From positions 4,694,501 to 4,758,500 of the forward strand of contig NZ_JACHMZ010000001.1 of NCBI RefSeq assembly GCF_014205165.1: a stretch of 64,000 bases of DNA, read 5' to 3'. The notes under the pieces are model-generated. The model had not been told where the DNA came from. It saw only the letters and a program-made list of their open reading frames with translations, and made no database searches. Each line of letters starts with the position of its first letter. The stretch's first letter is position 1. This DNA is from Micromonospora carbonacea (GTDB lineage Bacteria; Actinomycetota; Actinomycetes; Mycobacteriales; Micromonosporaceae). The translations under genes were made by a program, and so were the position numbers. This document shows positions 34,424 through 43,069 of this stretch, piece after piece.

Positions 34424-35254
34424 GTGAGCGGCGACGGCTGCCCTGCGCTGCCCACCGACCACGTCTGCTGGCGGCGCGACGACCCGGCCGCCTTCGAGGT
34501 CGCCGCCCGCGCGTTCCTCGCCGCCGGCCTCTCCGCCGACGAGCAGGTGTGGTATGTGACGGAGCGGGATCCGGCCGAGGTCCGCGCGTGGCTGGCCGCC
34601 GGTCCGGTGCTGGCCGACGCCCTGCGCGACGGGGCCGCCCGGGTCGTCCCGCTCGGCGACACCTACGTCGACGACCGCGTCGCCGACCCGGCCGCCCAGG
34701 TGCGGGCCTACGCGGAGGCGACCGAGGCGGCCCTGGCCGCCGGCCGCACCGGGCTGCGGGTGGTCGCGGAGGCCACCGGGCTGGTCCGCACGCCCCGGCA
34801 GCGGGCGGCCTTCACCCGTTACGAGCACCTGATCGACGGCTACATGCGGGCCCACCCGTTCTCCGCCATGTGCGTCTACGATCCCCGCGAGCTGGGCGCG
34901 GCGGCGGTCGCCGAGCTGGCCTGCCTGCACCCGGCGGGCAACACCGACGACGTGCTGTTCCGGCTCTACGCGGCGGGCCGGGGCCGGGCGGGGCTGGCCG
35001 GCGAGCTGGACCGGTCGGCCCGCGACCTGCTCGCCACGGCGCTGGAGCGGGCCGCGCCCCGCCCGGTCGACGGGCGGGTGGTGTTCGAGGCGGGCCGGTT
35101 GCGCTTCGCCGACCACCGCTGCCTGCTGCTGCTGGGCGAGTACGCCCGCGGCCTGGGCGCCGTGGCGGTGCTGCGCGGCCTGCCCGGCGTCGGCGTGGCC
35201 CACATCGTCGACCTGCTGGGCCTGCCCGGGCTACGCGTGGAGGCCGCGCGATGA
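34424..35254 (+). CDS. MEDS-domain protein with C-terminal STAS-like domain
   Basis: 276 residues from GTG 34424. Residues 1-175 match the MEDS (DcmR sensory) fold: TDHVCWRR at the start, FLAAGLSADEQVWYVT, and AFTRYEHLIDGYMRAHPFSAMCVYDPRELG. The C-terminal part (about 185-276, VVFEAGRLRFADHRCLLLLGEYARGLG) looks like a STAS/anti-sigma-antagonist domain with the order strand, helix, strand. Its stop overlaps the start of the next gene (ATGA, 35251-35254), a MEDS protein fused to an anti-sigma kinase domain. The two are therefore likely to be partners in one switch. MEDS domains are thought to sense small organic ligands; the ligand here is unknown. Confidence 0.78.
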   Translation: MSGDGCPALPTDHVCWRRDDPAAFEVAARAFLAAGLSADEQVWYVTERDPAEVRAWLAAGPVLADALRDGAARVVPLGDTYVDDRVADPAAQVRAYAEATEAALAAGRTGLRVVAEATGLVRTPRQRAAFTRYEHLIDGYMRAHPFSAMCVYDPRELGAAAVAELACLHPAGNTDDVLFRLYAAGRGRAGLAGELDRSARDLLATALERAAPRPVDGRVVFEAGRLRFADHRCLLLLGEYARGLGAVAVLRGLPGVGVAHIVDLLGLPGLRVEAAR

Positions 35255-36213
35255 GGACGGGCGCGGCGGCGGGCCACCGGGGCTACTTCCACGAGGCGGT
35301 CTGCTACTCCTCCGAGGATGAGCTGCTGGCGGTCGTGGTGCCGTTCCTGCTCGGCGGGGTCGCCGCCGGGGAGCCGACCGTGGTGTCGCTGGGCGCGCGC
35401 AACGCGGCCCTGGTGCGGGGCGCCCTGCCCACCGGCTGCGGGGTCACCTTCCTGCCCGGCGGCGACGTCTACGCCCGGCCGACCGCCGCCATCCGCTCCT
35501 ACCGGGAGATGCTCGCCGGGCACGTGGCCGACGGGGCCCGGCAGATCCGGATCGTCGGGGAGCTGCCGCCGAGCGCCCTGGGGGTGACCTGGGACTGGTG
35601 GGCCCGCTACGAGTCGGCGATCAACCACGCCTACGACGAGTTCCCGCTGTGGAGCATGTGCGCGTACGACGCGCGCAGCACGCCCGCGTCGGTGCTGCGG
35701 GACGTGGCGCGCACCCATCCCCGGCACGCCACCCCCGACGGGCGGCACGTGCCGAGTCCCGACTACACGGAGCCGACCACCTACCTGCGGGAGAACCGGC
35801 CGGCCCCGCCGGACCCGCTCCAGTCGACGCCGCCGGTGGTCGAGTTGTCCGCGCCCACGGCCGCGCAGGCCCGCGCCGCCGTGTATTCCGTCGACGGGGG
35901 CCGGCTGCCGGCCGACGACGTCGAGGATCTGGTGGTGGCGGTCAGCGAGACGGTGACCAACGCGCTGCGCCACGGCCTGCCGCCGGTGTGCGTACGGCTG
36001 TGGGTGGGGCCCGACCGGCTGGTGGTGACGGTCTCCGACGGCGGCGACGGGCCGAAGGACCCGTTCGCGGGCCTGCTCCCGGCCGGCGACGGCGCCGACG
36101 GCGGCCTCGGCCTGTGGATCACCCACCAGTCCTGCAACCACGTGTCGGCGCACCGGGGGCCGGGCGGCTGGACGCTGCGGCTGACGGCGGGCAACCCGCA
36201 CTTCGCCGCGTGA
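35251..36213 (+). CDS. MEDS-domain / HATPase_c anti-sigma-type kinase
   Basis: 320 residues, start ATG 35251 overlapping the preceding stop. The N-terminal half repeats the MEDS pattern (YFHEAVCYSSEDELLAVVVPFL, then WWARYESAINHAYDEFPLWSMCAYDAR). The C-terminal half (about 205-320) is a GHKL ATPase of the RsbW/anti-sigma type: the N-box is DLVVAVSETVTNALRHG, and VTVSDGGDGPKDPF and GLGLWITHQSCN form the G1/G2 boxes. Such proteins bind sigma factors or phosphorylate STAS antagonists. Combined with the STAS-like MEDS protein next door, it suggests a ligand-controlled partner switch, but no sigma-factor gene is in the vicinity. Confidence 0.82.
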   Translation: MRTGAAAGHRGYFHEAVCYSSEDELLAVVVPFLLGGVAAGEPTVVSLGARNAALVRGALPTGCGVTFLPGGDVYARPTAAIRSYREMLAGHVADGARQIRIVGELPPSALGVTWDWWARYESAINHAYDEFPLWSMCAYDARSTPASVLRDVARTHPRHATPDGRHVPSPDYTEPTTYLRENRPAPPDPLQSTPPVVELSAPTAAQARAAVYSVDGGRLPADDVEDLVVAVSETVTNALRHGLPPVCVRLWVGPDRLVVTVSDGGDGPKDPFAGLLPAGDGADGGLGLWITHQSCNHVSAHRGPGGWTLRLTAGNPHFAA

Positions 36214-36232
36214 GGCCGCCCGGCCCGCCGGC

Positions 36233-37102
36233 TCAGGGGATCGTCACCCCGTACGCGCTGAGGATCTCGGCGATCGGCTGGTAGTAGGTGGTGCCGCCGG
36301 TGGCGCAGTTGCCGCTGCCGCCGGAGAGGATGCCGACGATCCTGCCGGTGGCGGCGACGTAGAGCGGGCCGCCGCTGTCGCCGGGCTCGGCGCAGATGTT
36401 GGTGCGGATCAGGCCGGTGACGGAGCCCTGGGCGTAGTTGACGGTGGCGTTGAGCGCGGTGATCGAGCCGCACCGCACGCCGGTGGTGGCGCCGCTGCGG
36501 CAGACGGCCATGCCGACGACGGGCGTGGCGGTGCCGGTGATGGTCAGCGTGCCGGGGTAGGTGTGGACGGCGCTGGGGTGGGCGATGGTGGTGGAGGTGT
36601 AGCGGACGATGCCGTAGTCGTTGCCGGGGAAGCTGCTGCCGGCGCGGGAGCCGAGCACGCTGCTGCCGGCGCTGTCGGCGTACCAGGTGGCGGCGGTCGT
36701 CGTGCAGTGGCCGGCGGTCACGAAGTAGGAGACGCTGCCGCTGCGGACGTTCGCGCCGAGCGAGCAGCGCCCGCCGCCGCTGCCGTAGATGGCCTGCCCG
36801 CCGGCGATGAGGGTGCTCAGCCGCCCGGGTTCGCGGCGGACCACGGCGTCGGTGCCGGCGAGCCGGGCGCGCAGCGCGGCCAGCCGGCTCTCGCTGACGG
36901 TGTCGTCGGCGGTGACGGTGGTCCGGCCGGTGGCCGGGTCGACGGTCCACGCGGTGCCGGCGGGGGCGTGGGCGGCGACGGCCGGCGCGTCGGCGACGAC
37001 GGCCGGGGCGGGGGCGACGACGGCCGGGGCGGCGTGGGCGGTCGCCGGTGGCGCGAGCAGGGGTGCGGCGAGCAGGAGGGCGAGCAGGGGGAAGCGGCGC
37101 AT
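36233..37102 (-). CDS. Secreted streptogrisin-like serine protease (S1 family)
   Basis: 289 residues from ATG 37102. An ATG at 37114 is in frame, but the bases ATGGAGGTTCGG between the two contain the ribosome site for 37102, which decides the start. It has a signal peptide ([14 protein letters not shown]...AHAAP), a pro-region (to about 105), then a chymotrypsin-fold domain with His in FVTAGHC, Asp in GNDYG and Ser in AEPGDSGGP, plus paired Cys typical of streptogrisins A/B. The enzyme is expected to be exported as a zymogen and to cleave itself. It converges with the MEDS/HATPase gene with only 19 bp between stops. Confidence 0.92.
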   Translation of the reverse strand: MRRFPLLALLLAAPLLAPPATAHAAPAVVAPAPAVVADAPAVAAHAPAGTAWTVDPATGRTTVTADDTVSESRLAALRARLAGTDAVVRREPGRLSTLIAGGQAIYGSGGGRCSLGANVRSGSVSYFVTAGHCTTTAATWYADSAGSSVLGSRAGSSFPGNDYGIVRYTSTTIAHPSAVHTYPGTLTITGTATPVVGMAVCRSGATTGVRCGSITALNATVNYAQGSVTGLIRTNICAEPGDSGGPLYVAATGRIVGILSGGSGNCATGGTTYYQPIAEILSAYGVTIP

Positions 37103-37165
37103 CCGAACCTCCATGTATCGGCGTGCGTGGATGCGTTACAGCTTCCCTGTCCGGGCCCGCCCGGA

Positions 37166-37933
37166 TCAAGTGCCCTGACGGTCGTCGACCACCACGGAGA
37201 TGCCGTCGAGCACCCGTTGCAGGCCGAACTCGAACGCGTGCTCCGGCCCGTACGCCGCGCCGTGCGCCGCGCCGGCCGCCGCGCCGACCCGGGCGGCCGT
37301 CGGGTAGCTGCCCGACTTCATGAACCGCTCCAGCCAGGGCGCGTGCGACTGCCACCACTGGCCGTCGGTCAGGCCCGTCTCGCGCTCCAGGTCGACCACG
37401 TCCAGCTCGGCCCGCGCCGCGCTCCGGACGTGGCCGAGGAGCAGGGTGAGCACCGCGTCCATCTCGACGTCGTCGAGGCCGGTGTCGGCCACCGCACCCA
37501 GCTCGTAGTCGTACTTGGCGAGCAGGTTCGGGCCGAGGACCGGCCGGGTCGTCTCCGCGCGCAGCAGCCACGGGTGGGCGCGGTAGAGGCGCAGGTTCTC
37601 CCGGGCGATCTGCTCCAGCCGGGCCCGCCAACCGCCGGGCACGTCGGCCGGGCGGCTCATCTCGCCGTAGAGGGTGTCGACCATGACGTCGAGCAGCTCG
37701 GCCTTGCCGGGCACGTACGTGTAGACCGACATGGTGCCGACGCCCAGCGCCTCGCTGACCCGGCGCATGGTCAACGCGTCGATGCCCTCGGCGTCGGCGA
37801 TCTCGATCGCCGCCCGGACGATCCGGTCGACGCTGAGGCCGGGCCCGGCGCTGCGGCTCGCCGGCTCCCGGGTGCGCCAGAGAATCGCCAGGCTGCGGGC
37901 GGGGTCGACCTTGCCCTTGCGCGCGTTCGACAT
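37166..37933 (-). CDS. TetR-family transcriptional repressor
   Basis: 255 residues. The N-terminal helix-turn-helix (about 35-80) reads VDRIVRAAIEIADAEGIDALTMRRVSEALGVGTMSVYTYVPGKAELLDVM, and the remainder is an all-helical ligand domain of the TetR C-terminal class found with drug-efflux regulators. A perfect palindrome (37960-37974) 27 bp upstream overlaps its likely -35 region (with TAGGAT as -10 at 37948-37943, minus strand), so autoregulation is likely. Related palindromes precede the SNF2 and ABC-exporter genes further upstream on the same strand. The inducer is unknown; an exported drug-like molecule is a reasonable guess. Confidence 0.9.
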   Translation of the reverse strand: MSNARKGKVDPARSLAILWRTREPASRSAGPGLSVDRIVRAAIEIADAEGIDALTMRRVSEALGVGTMSVYTYVPGKAELLDVMVDTLYGEMSRPADVPGGWRARLEQIARENLRLYRAHPWLLRAETTRPVLGPNLLAKYDYELGAVADTGLDDVEMDAVLTLLLGHVRSAARAELDVVDLERETGLTDGQWWQSHAPWLERFMKSGSYPTAARVGAAAGAAHGAAYGPEHAFEFGLQRVLDGISVVVDDRQGT

Positions 37934-37959
37934 AGTGCCGCCATCCTATCGGCGCGATA

Positions 37960-37974
37960 CCGTACCTCGTACGG
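37960..37974. promoter_or_regulatory. Predicted TetR operator CCGTAC-CTC-GTACGG
   Basis: Perfect 6-bp inverted repeat with a 3-bp centre, 27 bp upstream of the TetR start codon. It is the best match among three related sites (others at 42197-42211 and 44070-44084). Confidence 0.65.
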
Positions 37975-37995
37975 GCAGGCGGCGGGCCGACGGCG

Positions 37996-39351
37996 TCAGC
38001 CCTGGGGCAGGTCGAGCAGCGCGTCCGCCGGGTCCGGGCCGGGCGGCCCCGCCGGCCACCACTGCCCCGAGCGCCTGCGGAACGGATACCACCGGCCGTC
38101 GCGGCCGTAGCGCACCTGCGCGTCGCGGCCGACCGTCCACCGGTTGCGCCAGTTGCGCACCTCGGGCGCGGCCCCGTCGACCCCGCCCGCCTCGCGCAGC
38201 GCTTCGGTAGCCCGGGCGACCAGCTCCCTCGGCGGGCTGAACACCGCGTCGACCACGTCCACGCCGGCCGCGCCCGCGTACTCCCAGGCCCTGACGGCCC
38301 GGGGCAGCTCGGCGGCCCGGCCGCTGGCCTCGCCCAGCCGCTTCACTGCCGGGGAGCGTGGCAGCCGGGCGGCCAGCCGCACCGCGTCGCACCAGGCGTC
38401 GGCCTCGGGGGCGAGCGGCACCTCCCCGGTCGCGCCCGGCATCGACGCCCCCGTCGGCGCGACGCCCGCGAGCAGGTCCCGGGCCCGGTGCGCCGCGTCG
38501 GCGGCGAGCGCCCCGAGCGCCTCGGCGTCGATGCCGGCCGCCTCGTGCCCGGCGAGCAGCGGGGCGAGCGCGAGGGGCTCGCCGGTCACCGGCCCCGGCG
38601 GCGCGGGCAGGGCGACGGGCGGCGCGGCGTACGCCTCCTCGGCCGGCGTGCCGGCCTGGTCGGCGGCGGCGACGGCGGCGACGGACCGGCGGGCGTTGCG
38701 CCGACGCAGGTCCTCCGTCAGCTCCGCCTCGCCCCGGCCGCGCATCAGCAGCAGCACGAACGGGTCCCGGTCGAGCAGCCACGCCGCCTGGTACGCCAGC
38801 GCGGCGGCGTGCCGGCACGGGTGGTCCCAGGACGGGCAGTCGCACTCGGGTTCGAGGTCGCCGTAGCCGGGCAGCAGGCGCACCCCGGCGTCGTCGGCGG
38901 TCTGCGCCAGGTCGTGCGGCATGTCCCGGTCGAGCAGGGCGGCGATGTGCCCGGCCTTCGCGGCGACCCGGTCGAGCAGCCGGTCCCACTCGGCCGCGGC
39001 GAGGGTGCCGACGCGCACGATGGTGTCGTGCGGGGTGTACTGGTCGCCGTCGTGCACGGCGGCGGAGATCCGGCCGGGGCTGACGGTGATCGACCCGACC
39101 TGCCCGGCGAAGGCGTACCGGCGGCCCTTCCTGAGCTGCTCCTGGTCGAGGGCGGTGCGCTCCATCGACTCGATCCAGGCGTTGCCCCACCAGGTGTCGG
39201 CGAACTTCCTGCCGATCCGCCGGCCGGGGCCGAACCTGGGGAAGCTGCGCGCCCGCCGCTCGTCGGCGGACAGCTCCGTGTCGTCGTCGGGGTCCCGCTC
39301 GTCGTCGGCGGCGTCGAAGTCCAGGTCGAAGTCCACGTCGCGGCCCCTCAT
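37996..39351 (-). CDS. SWIM zinc-finger protein
   Basis: 451 residues from ATG 39351, which overlaps the SNF2 helicase stop (ATGA, 39348-39351). The SWIM motif CDCPSWDHPCRHAAAL (CxCxnCxH) is near residue 160. The N-terminus is strongly acidic (DFDLDFDAADDERDPDDD), followed by a conserved WWGNAWIESMER block. Proteins of this type are usually paired with the adjacent SNF2-type ATPase in actinomycetes and are presumed to work with it on nucleic acid. The mechanism is not established. The C-terminal half is Ala/Pro-rich with a WYPFRRRSGQWWP segment. Confidence 0.88.
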   Translation of the reverse strand: MRGRDVDFDLDFDAADDERDPDDDTELSADERRARSFPRFGPGRRIGRKFADTWWGNAWIESMERTALDQEQLRKGRRYAFAGQVGSITVSPGRISAAVHDGDQYTPHDTIVRVGTLAAAEWDRLLDRVAAKAGHIAALLDRDMPHDLAQTADDAGVRLLPGYGDLEPECDCPSWDHPCRHAAALAYQAAWLLDRDPFVLLLMRGRGEAELTEDLRRRNARRSVAAVAAADQAGTPAEEAYAAPPVALPAPPGPVTGEPLALAPLLAGHEAAGIDAEALGALAADAAHRARDLLAGVAPTGASMPGATGEVPLAPEADAWCDAVRLAARLPRSPAVKRLGEASGRAAELPRAVRAWEYAGAAGVDVVDAVFSPPRELVARATEALREAGGVDGAAPEVRNWRNRWTVGRDAQVRYGRDGRWYPFRRRSGQWWPAGPPGPDPADALLDLPQG

Positions 39352-42137
39352 CCCTCGTGGCGCAGCCGCACGAGCCGGAGCAGCTCGGCGTCGGAGAGTT
39401 CGGTCAGGGCGGTCTCGCCGCCGGTGAGCACCGCGTCGGCCAGCTCCCGCTTGGACTCCAGCAGGGCGGCGATCCGCTCCTCCAGGGTGCCCTGGGCGAT
39501 CAGCCGGTGCACCTGCACCGGCCGGGTCTGCCCGATCCGGTACGCGCGGTCGGTGGCCTGCTCCTCCACGGCCGGGTTCCACCACCGGTCGTAGTGGACG
39601 ACGTGGTCGGCCCGGGTCAGGTTGAGGCCGGTGCCGGCCGCCTTGAGCGAGAGCAGGAACACCGGCACCTCGCCGGCCTGGAACCGGCGCACCATCTCCT
39701 CCCGCTGCGGCACGGGCGTGCCGCCGTGCAGCAGTTGCGCCGGCACGCCCCGCTCGGCCAGGTGCCGCTGGAGCAGCCGGGCCATCCGGACGTACTGGGT
39801 GAAGACCAGCGCCGCGCCGCCCGCGGCGAGGATGGTCTCCAACAGGTCGTCGAGGAGTTGCAGCTTCTCCGACCGGCCGGTGAGCTGGCCGTGCGGCTCC
39901 TTCAGGTAGTGCGCGGGGTGGTTGCAGACCTGCTTGAGGCCGACGAGCAGCTTGAGCACCAGGCCGCGCCGGGCGATGGTGGTGGCGCTGGCGCGGATCT
40001 CGGCCAGCACGTCGGCGACGACCCGCTGGTAGAGGTCCACCTGCTCACCGGTGAGCGGCACGAGGTGGTCGGTGACGGTCTTCGGCGGGAGTTCGGGGGC
40101 GATGCCGGGGTCGGACTTGCGCCGCCGCAGGAGGAAGGGGCGCACCAGCCGGGACAGCCGCGCCACGGCGGCACCGTCGCGGTCCACCTCGATCGGCCGG
40201 GCCCAGGTGGCCCGGAACGCGCCGACGGAGTCGAGCAGGCCGGGGGTGGTCCAGTCGAGGATCGCCCACAGCTCGGAGAGGTTGTTCTCCACCGGCGTTC
40301 CGGTGAGCGCGACCCGGGCGCGGGCGGGGATCGCCCGCAGGGCCTTCGCGGTGCCGCTGAGCCGGTTCTTGACGTACTGCGCCTCGTCGGCGACCACCAG
40401 GCCCCACCCGTGCCCGGCGAGGCTGCCCGCGTCGACGCGCATGGTGCCGAAGCTGGTCAGCACGAACCCGCCGGTCAGCCCGTCGAGGGACCGGGCGGCG
40501 CCGTGGAACCGGCGGACGGCGACGTCGGGGGCGAACCGGCGGATCTCCCGCTCCCAGTTGCCGAGCACCGACGCGGGGCAGACGACCAGGGTGGCCCCGG
40601 TGGTGGCCGCGTCCGCCTGGCGGCGCAGGTGCAGCGAGATGACGGTGACGGTCTTGCCGAGGCCCATGTCGTCGGCGAGGCAGCCGCCGAAGCCGAGCGA
40701 GGTCGTCCGCTCCAGCCAGCGCAGGCCGCGTAGCTGGTATTCGCGCAGCGTGCCGTGGAGCCCGGCCGGCGGCTCCAGCGGCTCGGGGCCGCCGTCGGGT
40801 TCGGCGATCCGCTCGCGCAGCGCGCCCAGCCAGCCGTCGGCGACCGCCTCGACCCGCTCCCCCTCGACCTCGGTGCTGGCGATCAACGTCGCGGCCAGGG
40901 CGTCGTACGCCCTGCGCGGCGGGAGCTGCCGCTCGCGGGCCCGGCGGGCCAGCTCCGGCCCGACCGCCACCCACCGGTCCCGCAGCCGCACGATCGGCCG
41001 GGACTTCGCCACCAGGTCCATCTCGGCGTCGGTCAGCGCGTCGCCGGCCAGGGTGAGCTGCCAGCTCAGCGGCAGCGCGGCGGCGGACCGGAAGAACCCC
41101 GCCACGTCGGCGGGCTGCTCCGGCGGCGAGCTGACCAGCACCCGGGCGGCCAGCTCGCGGGACAGCCCGGACGGCCACTCGACGTCGATGCCGGCGGCGG
41201 CGAGCCGCGCCTCGGCCCCGCCGAGCAGGTCGACCAGGTCCTCGTCGAGCAGCTCCAGCTCGACCGGCGCGGCGTGGTCGAGGAGCCGCTCCAGCGGCGG
41301 CCACGTGGCGGCGGCGCGGCGCACGGCACGCATCGCCTCGAAGGTGGCCTGCTCGCCGAGGCCGTGCCCGTCGCCCTCCCACAGGACCCCCGCGTCGGCG
41401 ACCAGCGTCGGGTCGGCGAGGCTGCGCAGCCGCACCACCGCGACGAACGGCGTGCCGCCCAGGTCGCCCCGGCCCTCCAGCCGCAGCGCCACCCGCAGGC
41501 CGGTGTCGACGCCGACGGAGACCTCCCGGGCCCAGTCGCGCAGGTCGTCCACCGGCTCCGGGTCCAGGCCGGTGAACCGGGCGTCGCCGGTCAGCCACGT
41601 CGCGGCCGGGCTGCGCGGCAGGGTGTCGGCCACCGCGTCGAGGAAGGCGCGGACCAGCCCCTCCGGCTCGGGCAGGGCGAGGCGTTCGGCGGCGGCGTCG
41701 AGCGGTATCGCCCGGGCCTCGGGCGGCATCGCCGCCGCGAGGGCCCGGATGCGTGCCACGTCGGCGACGTCGAGGGGGCCCACCCGCCAGGCGTCCCAGC
41801 CCTGCGGGGAGACGCCGGGCAGGATCCGCCCCCGGGCGGCCAGGTGCAGGCCGGTGATCGCCACCGCCGACCAGAACGCGGCGGCCGGGGTGAGGTCGTC
41901 GGCGTCGCGCAGCGCGGCGAGCTGCCGGACCGCGTCGCCGACCGGCACGGCGCAGGCGGGCACCGTCCAGGCCGCCACGGGACCGTCGAGCCGGAGGGCG
42001 AGGTCCAACTCGACGTGCTCCCCCAGCGCGTCGAACCCCTCGGGCAGCGCGTGCCCGGCGGGGTCGTAGAAGCCGACCGTGCCGGTCCGGGGCGGGTCGC
42101 CCGGCTCGAAGACGACCGCGAACCGGCCGAGTCGCAC
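39348..42137 (-). CDS. SNF2-family DNA-dependent ATPase/helicase
   Basis: 929 residues from GTG 42137, which has AGGAGG 5 bp upstream. Longer in-frame readings lack a ribosome site and cross the predicted promoter. The N-terminal 470 residues are a bacterial SNF2-associated region. The helicase core follows: motif I DDMGLGKT near residue 485, Ia VVCPASVLGNW, motif II VADEAQ (DEAQ in place of DEAH/DEXH), III ALTGTPVEN, then motif V SLKAAGTGLNLT and VI DRAYRIGQTRPV. It couples ATP hydrolysis to movement on DNA or displacement of proteins. It is translationally coupled to the SWIM gene, a conserved actinobacterial pair. Confidence 0.93.
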   Translation of the reverse strand: MRLGRFAVVFEPGDPPRTGTVGFYDPAGHALPEGFDALGEHVELDLALRLDGPVAAWTVPACAVPVGDAVRQLAALRDADDLTPAAAFWSAVAITGLHLAARGRILPGVSPQGWDAWRVGPLDVADVARIRALAAAMPPEARAIPLDAAAERLALPEPEGLVRAFLDAVADTLPRSPAATWLTGDARFTGLDPEPVDDLRDWAREVSVGVDTGLRVALRLEGRGDLGGTPFVAVVRLRSLADPTLVADAGVLWEGDGHGLGEQATFEAMRAVRRAAATWPPLERLLDHAAPVELELLDEDLVDLLGGAEARLAAAGIDVEWPSGLSRELAARVLVSSPPEQPADVAGFFRSAAALPLSWQLTLAGDALTDAEMDLVAKSRPIVRLRDRWVAVGPELARRARERQLPPRRAYDALAATLIASTEVEGERVEAVADGWLGALRERIAEPDGGPEPLEPPAGLHGTLREYQLRGLRWLERTTSLGFGGCLADDMGLGKTVTVISLHLRRQADAATTGATLVVCPASVLGNWEREIRRFAPDVAVRRFHGAARSLDGLTGGFVLTSFGTMRVDAGSLAGHGWGLVVADEAQYVKNRLSGTAKALRAIPARARVALTGTPVENNLSELWAILDWTTPGLLDSVGAFRATWARPIEVDRDGAAVARLSRLVRPFLLRRRKSDPGIAPELPPKTVTDHLVPLTGEQVDLYQRVVADVLAEIRASATTIARRGLVLKLLVGLKQVCNHPAHYLKEPHGQLTGRSEKLQLLDDLLETILAAGGAALVFTQYVRMARLLQRHLAERGVPAQLLHGGTPVPQREEMVRRFQAGEVPVFLLSLKAAGTGLNLTRADHVVHYDRWWNPAVEEQATDRAYRIGQTRPVQVHRLIAQGTLEERIAALLESKRELADAVLTGGETALTELSDAELLRLVRLRHEG

Positions 42138-42196
42138 CGTGCCTCCTGCGGTGATCGGGCGGGCGGCGACCGCCCGCCGAGGGAAGGACAACCCTA

Positions 42197-42211
42197 GCGT
42201 ACGTCGTACCG
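42197..42211. promoter_or_regulatory. Degenerate TetR-type operator before the SNF2 gene
   Basis: GCGTACGTCGTACCG keeps the GTAC-N3-GTAC core of the 37960 site with the same 3-bp centre. It lies 60 bp upstream of the SNF2 start; TAGGGT (42196-42191, minus strand) next to it could be the -10. Confidence 0.4.
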
Positions 42212-42235
42212 TAAGCGGCACGATCGGGGCGGACG

Positions 42236-43069
42236 TCAGCGGCCCAGCGCCCGGTACCTGCGCACCGACAGCGGCAGGAAGACGGCGACCAGCGCGACCG
42301 GCCAGATCAGCGCCAGCTCCGGCGCGTGCTGGACGGCCCAGGAGTCGCCGCCCCAGCCGGGGTTGCCGAAGAGCTCCCGGGTCGCGCCGACGGTCGCCGA
42401 CAGCGGATTCCACTCGGCGACCGCGCCGAGCCAGCCGGGCATGGTGGCCGGGGCGACGAACGCGCTGGACAGGAAGCCGAGCGGGAACTCCAGCGTCTGC
42501 ACCCCGGCCACGGCCTGCTGGCCCTTCAGCACGAGGCCGAGGAAGACGCCCACCCAGACCAGGGCGAAGCGCAGCAGCAGGATCAGCCCGAACGCCGCGA
42601 CGGTGTCGCCGACGCCGCCGTGCGCCCGCCAGCCGACCGCGAGGCCGGCGAGCAGCATCACCGCGAGGGTGAGCACCGCGAAGAGCAGGTCGGCCGCCGC
42701 CCGGCCGACCAGCGGGGCCAGCGGGGAGACCGGCATCGAGCGGAGCCGGTCGGTGACCCCCCGGTCCAGGTCGGTGGAGACGGCGAGCGTGGTGAGGCTG
42801 ATGCCGAACACCATGGTCATGGCGAACATGCCGGGCATCAGGAACTCCCGGTAGTCGCCGCCACCGGGCACCCGCAACGCGCCGCCGAACAGGTAGGCGA
42901 ACATCAGCACCATGACGATGTCGAACCCGAGGGACGCGACCAGCGGCCCCGGGTCGCGACGCCAGTGGGCCAGGCTGCGCCGGGTCAGCGTGACGCTGTC
43001 GGCCAGCAGGGCGGAGCGGCCGGGCGCCACGTGCGGGGACGCGGTGTCGGGCAGGGTCGCGCTGGTCAC
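42236..43069 (-). CDS. ABC-2 type transporter permease (DrrB-like)
   Basis: 277 residues from GTG 43069, overlapping the ATPase stop (43066-43069). About six membrane segments are visible, including VASLGFDIVMVLMFAYLF, MFAMTMVFGISLTTLAV, LLFAVLTLAVMLLAGLAV and LILLLRFALVWVGVFLGLVL, with the ABC-2 family segment DRGVTDRLRSMPVSP near residue 105. With its ATPase it should form a two-component exporter of the daunorubicin-resistance class. The cargo is unknown; export of the cluster product is possible but the gene lies about 8 kb beyond the last AHBA gene. Confidence 0.9.
   Translation of the reverse strand: MTSATLPDTASPHVAPGRSALLADSVTLTRRSLAHWRRDPGPLVASLGFDIVMVLMFAYLFGGALRVPGGGDYREFLMPGMFAMTMVFGISLTTLAVSTDLDRGVTDRLRSMPVSPLAPLVGRAAADLLFAVLTLAVMLLAGLAVGWRAHGGVGDTVAAFGLILLLRFALVWVGVFLGLVLKGQQAVAGVQTLEFPLGFLSSAFVAPATMPGWLGAVAEWNPLSATVGATRELFGNPGWGGDSWAVQHAPELALIWPVALVAVFLPLSVRRYRALGR

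Noticed and set aside
37103..37114. Using ATG 37114 as the start of the streptogrisin-like protease
   Set aside because: The bases from 37114 contain the GGAGG ribosome site for ATG 37102, which also gives a normal signal peptide.
39352..39585. Longer start for the SWIM protein
   Set aside because: The extra codons overlap the SNF2 coding region in another frame; the ATGA overlap at 39348-39351 is the typical coupled start.
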